Shown here: positions 23,431-25,433 of the stretch, piece after piece
Layout of the letters: each line of letters begins with the position of its first letter
How positions within the stretch are numbered: position 1 is the stretch's first letter
Assembly: GCA_049608925.1 (NCBI GenBank)
Contig: JBMYXZ010000007.1
Span: 1-25,433, forward strand
Direction of reading: 5' to 3'
Source: JBMYXZ01 sp049608925
GTDB taxonomy: Bacteria; Pseudomonadota; Alphaproteobacteria; JAGOMX01
Length of the DNA stretch: 25,433 nucleotides
Position numbers and translations under genes: made by a program
Notes under the pieces: generated by a model
What the model saw: only the letters and a program-made list of their open reading frames with translations
What the model was told of the DNA's origin: nothing
Database searches by the model: none

Positions 23431-24702
23431 ATGCCTATTAAAGTCCTGATGCCTGCCCTGTCTCCCACTATGGAAGAGGGAAACCTTGTAAAGTGGGTTA
23501 AAAACGAAGGCGATACAGTCGAATCAGGCGATGTCATTGCAGAGATCGAAACCGATAAAGCAACGATGGAAGTAGAATCCATTGATGATGGCATCCTAGG
23601 CAAGATTATTGTCCCTGCGGGCACAGACAATGTTCCGGTAAACAAACTGATTGCAGTCATTCTGGAAGAAGACGAAGACGCCTCTGCGCTTGAGGGCATC
23701 AGCGAAGATGACGCGCCAGCACCAGCTGCTGCACAGCCTCAACAAGCTCAAGCAGAAGAACAGCAACAACAACCCGCAGAAGTTGTTGAAATGCCGGCTC
23801 AAGCGGCCGCCTCTGGATCAACAGAACGCGTCTTTGCAACCCCGCTTGCCCGCCGCATGGCTGATCAAGCTGGCATTGACATTGGCAGCGTCCAAGGATC
23901 TGGCCCAAGAGGCCGCATCATCAAAGCAGACATTGAATCATATTCTGGCGGCTCGGCCAGCACAGCTCCTGCGGCGCGCCCTGCTCCCTCAACAATTACG
24001 CGCGACGGCGGCATGCCATCATACCAGCATATTCCTGTGTCCGGCATGCGTAAGGTCATCGCACAGCGTTTGACGGAATCAAAGCAGACGGTACCGCATT
24101 TCTATCTGACAATTGACTGTGCTGTTGATAAGCTGATGGCCATGCGGAAGGAGATCAACGAGTCTCTCGAAGATGGTAAGCTGACGGTGAACGACATTAT
24201 TATCAAAGCCTGCGCTGCGGCTTTGATGAAGGTCCCCGAAGCTAATGCTTCCTGGTTTGGTGATCATGTTCGTCAATATGACGCAGCAGACGTTGCCGTT
24301 GCTGTTGCCATGGATGGTGGCTTGGTTACCCCTGTTGTGCGTGAAGCAGACCGCCTGGCAATGACAGATATCTCTGGCATTATGAAAGACTTTGTCGAGC
24401 GTGGACGTGCAGGCAAGCTGCAACCGGAAGAATACCAGGGTGGAACATTTACTTTGTCCAACATGGGCATGTATGGCATTAAACACTTTGAGGCCATTAT
24501 CAACCCCCCACAAGGCTGTATCTTGGCTGTGGGTTCAGCTGCAAAAACACCTGTTGTGCGTGACAATGGCGACATCGAGGTCGATACAATCATGAGCTGC
24601 ACCCTTTCCGTCGATCACCGTGTGATTGATGGTTCAGTTGGTGCCGAGTTCCTGAACGCGATTAGGACATATATCCAAAATCCAATGCTGATGTTGGTGT
24701 AA
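23431..24702 (+). CDS. pdhC: Pyruvate dehydrogenase E2, dihydrolipoamide acetyltransferase
   Basis: The 423-residue protein has an AAGAGG ribosome binding site. The domains are: a single lipoyl domain (1-~80) with the lipoylated K43 in E-T-D-K-A-T-M-E; an Ala/Pro/Gln-rich linker (~95-128); a peripheral-subunit binding domain (~134-169, F-A-T-P-L-A-R-R-M-A and G-P-R-G-R-I); a second Ala/Pro linker; and the catalytic acetyltransferase domain (~197-423) with H396 and D400 in D-H-R-V-I-D-G. It moves the acetyl group from E1 to CoA and forms the complex core. The E3 gene (lpd) does not follow, so E3 must come from elsewhere. Confidence 0.97.
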   Translation: MPIKVLMPALSPTMEEGNLVKWVKNEGDTVESGDVIAEIETDKATMEVESIDDGILGKIIVPAGTDNVPVNKLIAVILEEDEDASALEGISEDDAPAPAAAQPQQAQAEEQQQQPAEVVEMPAQAAASGSTERVFATPLARRMADQAGIDIGSVQGSGPRGRIIKADIESYSGGSASTAPAARPAPSTITRDGGMPSYQHIPVSGMRKVIAQRLTESKQTVPHFYLTIDCAVDKLMAMRKEINESLEDGKLTVNDIIIKACAAALMKVPEANASWFGDHVRQYDAADVAVAVAMDGGLVTPVVREADRLAMTDISGIMKDFVERGRAGKLQPEEYQGGTFTLSNMGMYGIKHFEAIINPPQGCILAVGSAAKTPVVRDNGDIEVDTIMSCTLSVDHRVIDGSVGAEFLNAIRTYIQNPMLMLV

Positions 24703-24720
24703 GAAGCCCACTCATTGTAT

Positions 24721-24749
24721 TTGACAAATCCGCTGACTCATAATAATCT
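24721..24749 (+). promoter_or_regulatory. Strong sigma70-like promoter
   Basis: TTGACA (24721-24726) and TAATCT (24744-24749) have an ideal 17-nt spacer, 31 nt before the next start codon. It makes the small downstream gene independent of the pdh unit. Confidence 0.75.
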
Positions 24750-24779
24750 CCATAAAATTTCATTTGTGGAGACTTTACG

Positions 24780-25238
24780 TTGTACCTTTTTCAAATCCTG
24801 ACTTTGTTAACTTTAACTGTAATTTGTGATGCGTCTGCATCAATGTTGCCTGAACCCCCAGAAGGAGATTACTGTGAGGTAGGACAAAAGTGTAAGAAAT
24901 GCAAAACCTTAAAGAAAGCGCTAAGAGAGGCAGCAGAAGATCTAAATGATGGTCGTGAAAAGGATATACTGGACCAAATGGATGCGGTGCAAATGCACGT
25001 GACTGGCATCGGGTTTATGGAAGAAGTAAGGAAGAATGCAGATATTAAATTTCAAGCCATCAAGGCAGTAAACAAATACTACCAAGCACTAAACGGCGGT
25101 GTAGAGGAATATGATGAAGAAAGAATTACCGCAATTTCATATATCCACCAAAATGGCCCTTCTTATGCAAAGGATTGCAGTAGAATTTATAGAGATTTTC
25201 TTCAAAATACGCAGCCATCAAGAAAGCGTAAGAGGTAA
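24780..25238 (+). CDS. Small exported protein of unknown function
   Basis: The 152-residue protein starts at TTG (24780). GGAG at 24768-24771 is at proper spacing and a strong promoter lies just upstream, which together support this unusual start. Residues 1-~20 (MYLFQILTLLTLTVICDASA) look like a Sec signal peptide cut after A-S-A; the I-C context is not a lipobox. The mature part has a Cys cluster C32-x5-C38-x2-C41, a lone C133, mostly helical charged sequence and a basic tail ending RKRKR. I recognise no family. Four cysteines in an exported protein suggest disulfides or metal binding (inference). Confidence 0.7.
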   Translation: MYLFQILTLLTLTVICDASASMLPEPPEGDYCEVGQKCKKCKTLKKALREAAEDLNDGREKDILDQMDAVQMHVTGIGFMEEVRKNADIKFQAIKAVNKYYQALNGGVEEYDEERITAISYIHQNGPSYAKDCSRIYRDFLQNTQPSRKRKR

Positions 25239-25433
25239 ACATATTTGCAAGTTGTTGATTACTCTCAGAAGCTTGTGGAGTATATGGGGCAATGGGGCGA
25301 ATCATACTGTTTTAGAGCTTTCTCCGTCGTCTACCCCACACTCCGACTTTCCGCGGCTTGACCCATAAATGGTTTAGGGAGATTTTGCCCTGCATAAACA
25401 CGAAATTAAGTTGGGAATATCTGGGCCAAATAG
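25239..25433. other. Right-edge tail without a recognised gene
   Basis: No plausible complete gene is seen. On the minus strand one frame is open from the edge to a TAA at 25312-25314 (about 40 codons, with an Arg/Lys-rich end), which could be a gene end or chance. Positions ~25335-25366 contain TTTCCGCGGCTTGACC, which looks like one arm of the dispersed palindromes found between alphaproteobacterial genes, with the other arm degraded. Confidence 0.3.

Overview
The window reads as an alphaproteobacterial chromosome segment. The evidence is a rimM-trmD-rplS block, a pdhA-pdhB-pdhC block with alphaproteobacterial-looking sequences, and an E1-beta without the fused lipoyl domain often seen in free-living alphaproteobacteria. 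This last point is closer to Rickettsiales-type organisation. Composition is moderate and AT-leaning by eye. TGA is an ordinary stop codon here: it ends the response regulator, the RND permease, the substrate-binding protein, rimM and trmD.

Region 1 (1-10612) is almost wholly one gigantic repeat gene. It enters from the left edge and ends with an RTX/type I secretion C-terminus. The protein carries a His-rich stretch, a Pro/Gln/Glu spacer and then thousands of residues of RTX-like beta-roll repeats, punctuated by 44 vicinal cysteine pairs (CC). In its C-terminal two thirds these form seven tandem super-repeats of about 290-380 residues, each with five CC pairs in a fixed A-B-C-D-E order. A single in-frame TGA at 2279-2281 splits it. 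That TGA sits exactly where a tryptophan (TGG) lies in the equivalent repeats, and the frame stays open for about 8.3 kb beyond it. This gene is the main candidate for something undescribed.

Region 2 (10613-12281) has a clear terminator, then a CheY-like response regulator overlapping a receiver-histidine kinase. Region 3 (12339-17110) is an apparent operon of a lipoprotein RND adaptor, an RND permease and a K+ channel-like protein, joined by a 3-nt gap and an ATGA overlap. Region 4 (17107-19301, minus strand) is an orphan ABC-type substrate-binding protein followed by nhaA, with a good promoter. Its last gene converges on the channel gene with overlapping stop codons.

Region 5 (19554-24702) is core metabolism: rimM-trmD-rplS (16S maturation, tRNA m1G37 methylation, ribosomal protein L19), a terminator-like hairpin, and the pyruvate dehydrogenase E1-alpha, E1-beta and E2 genes without E3. 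Region 6 (24721-25433) holds a strong sigma70-like promoter, a small exported Cys-containing protein of unknown function, and a non-coding tail with a possible degraded dispersed repeat.

No tRNA, rRNA, CRISPR array, insertion sequence or phage gene was recognised. No stretch longer than 300 bases lacks a gene.
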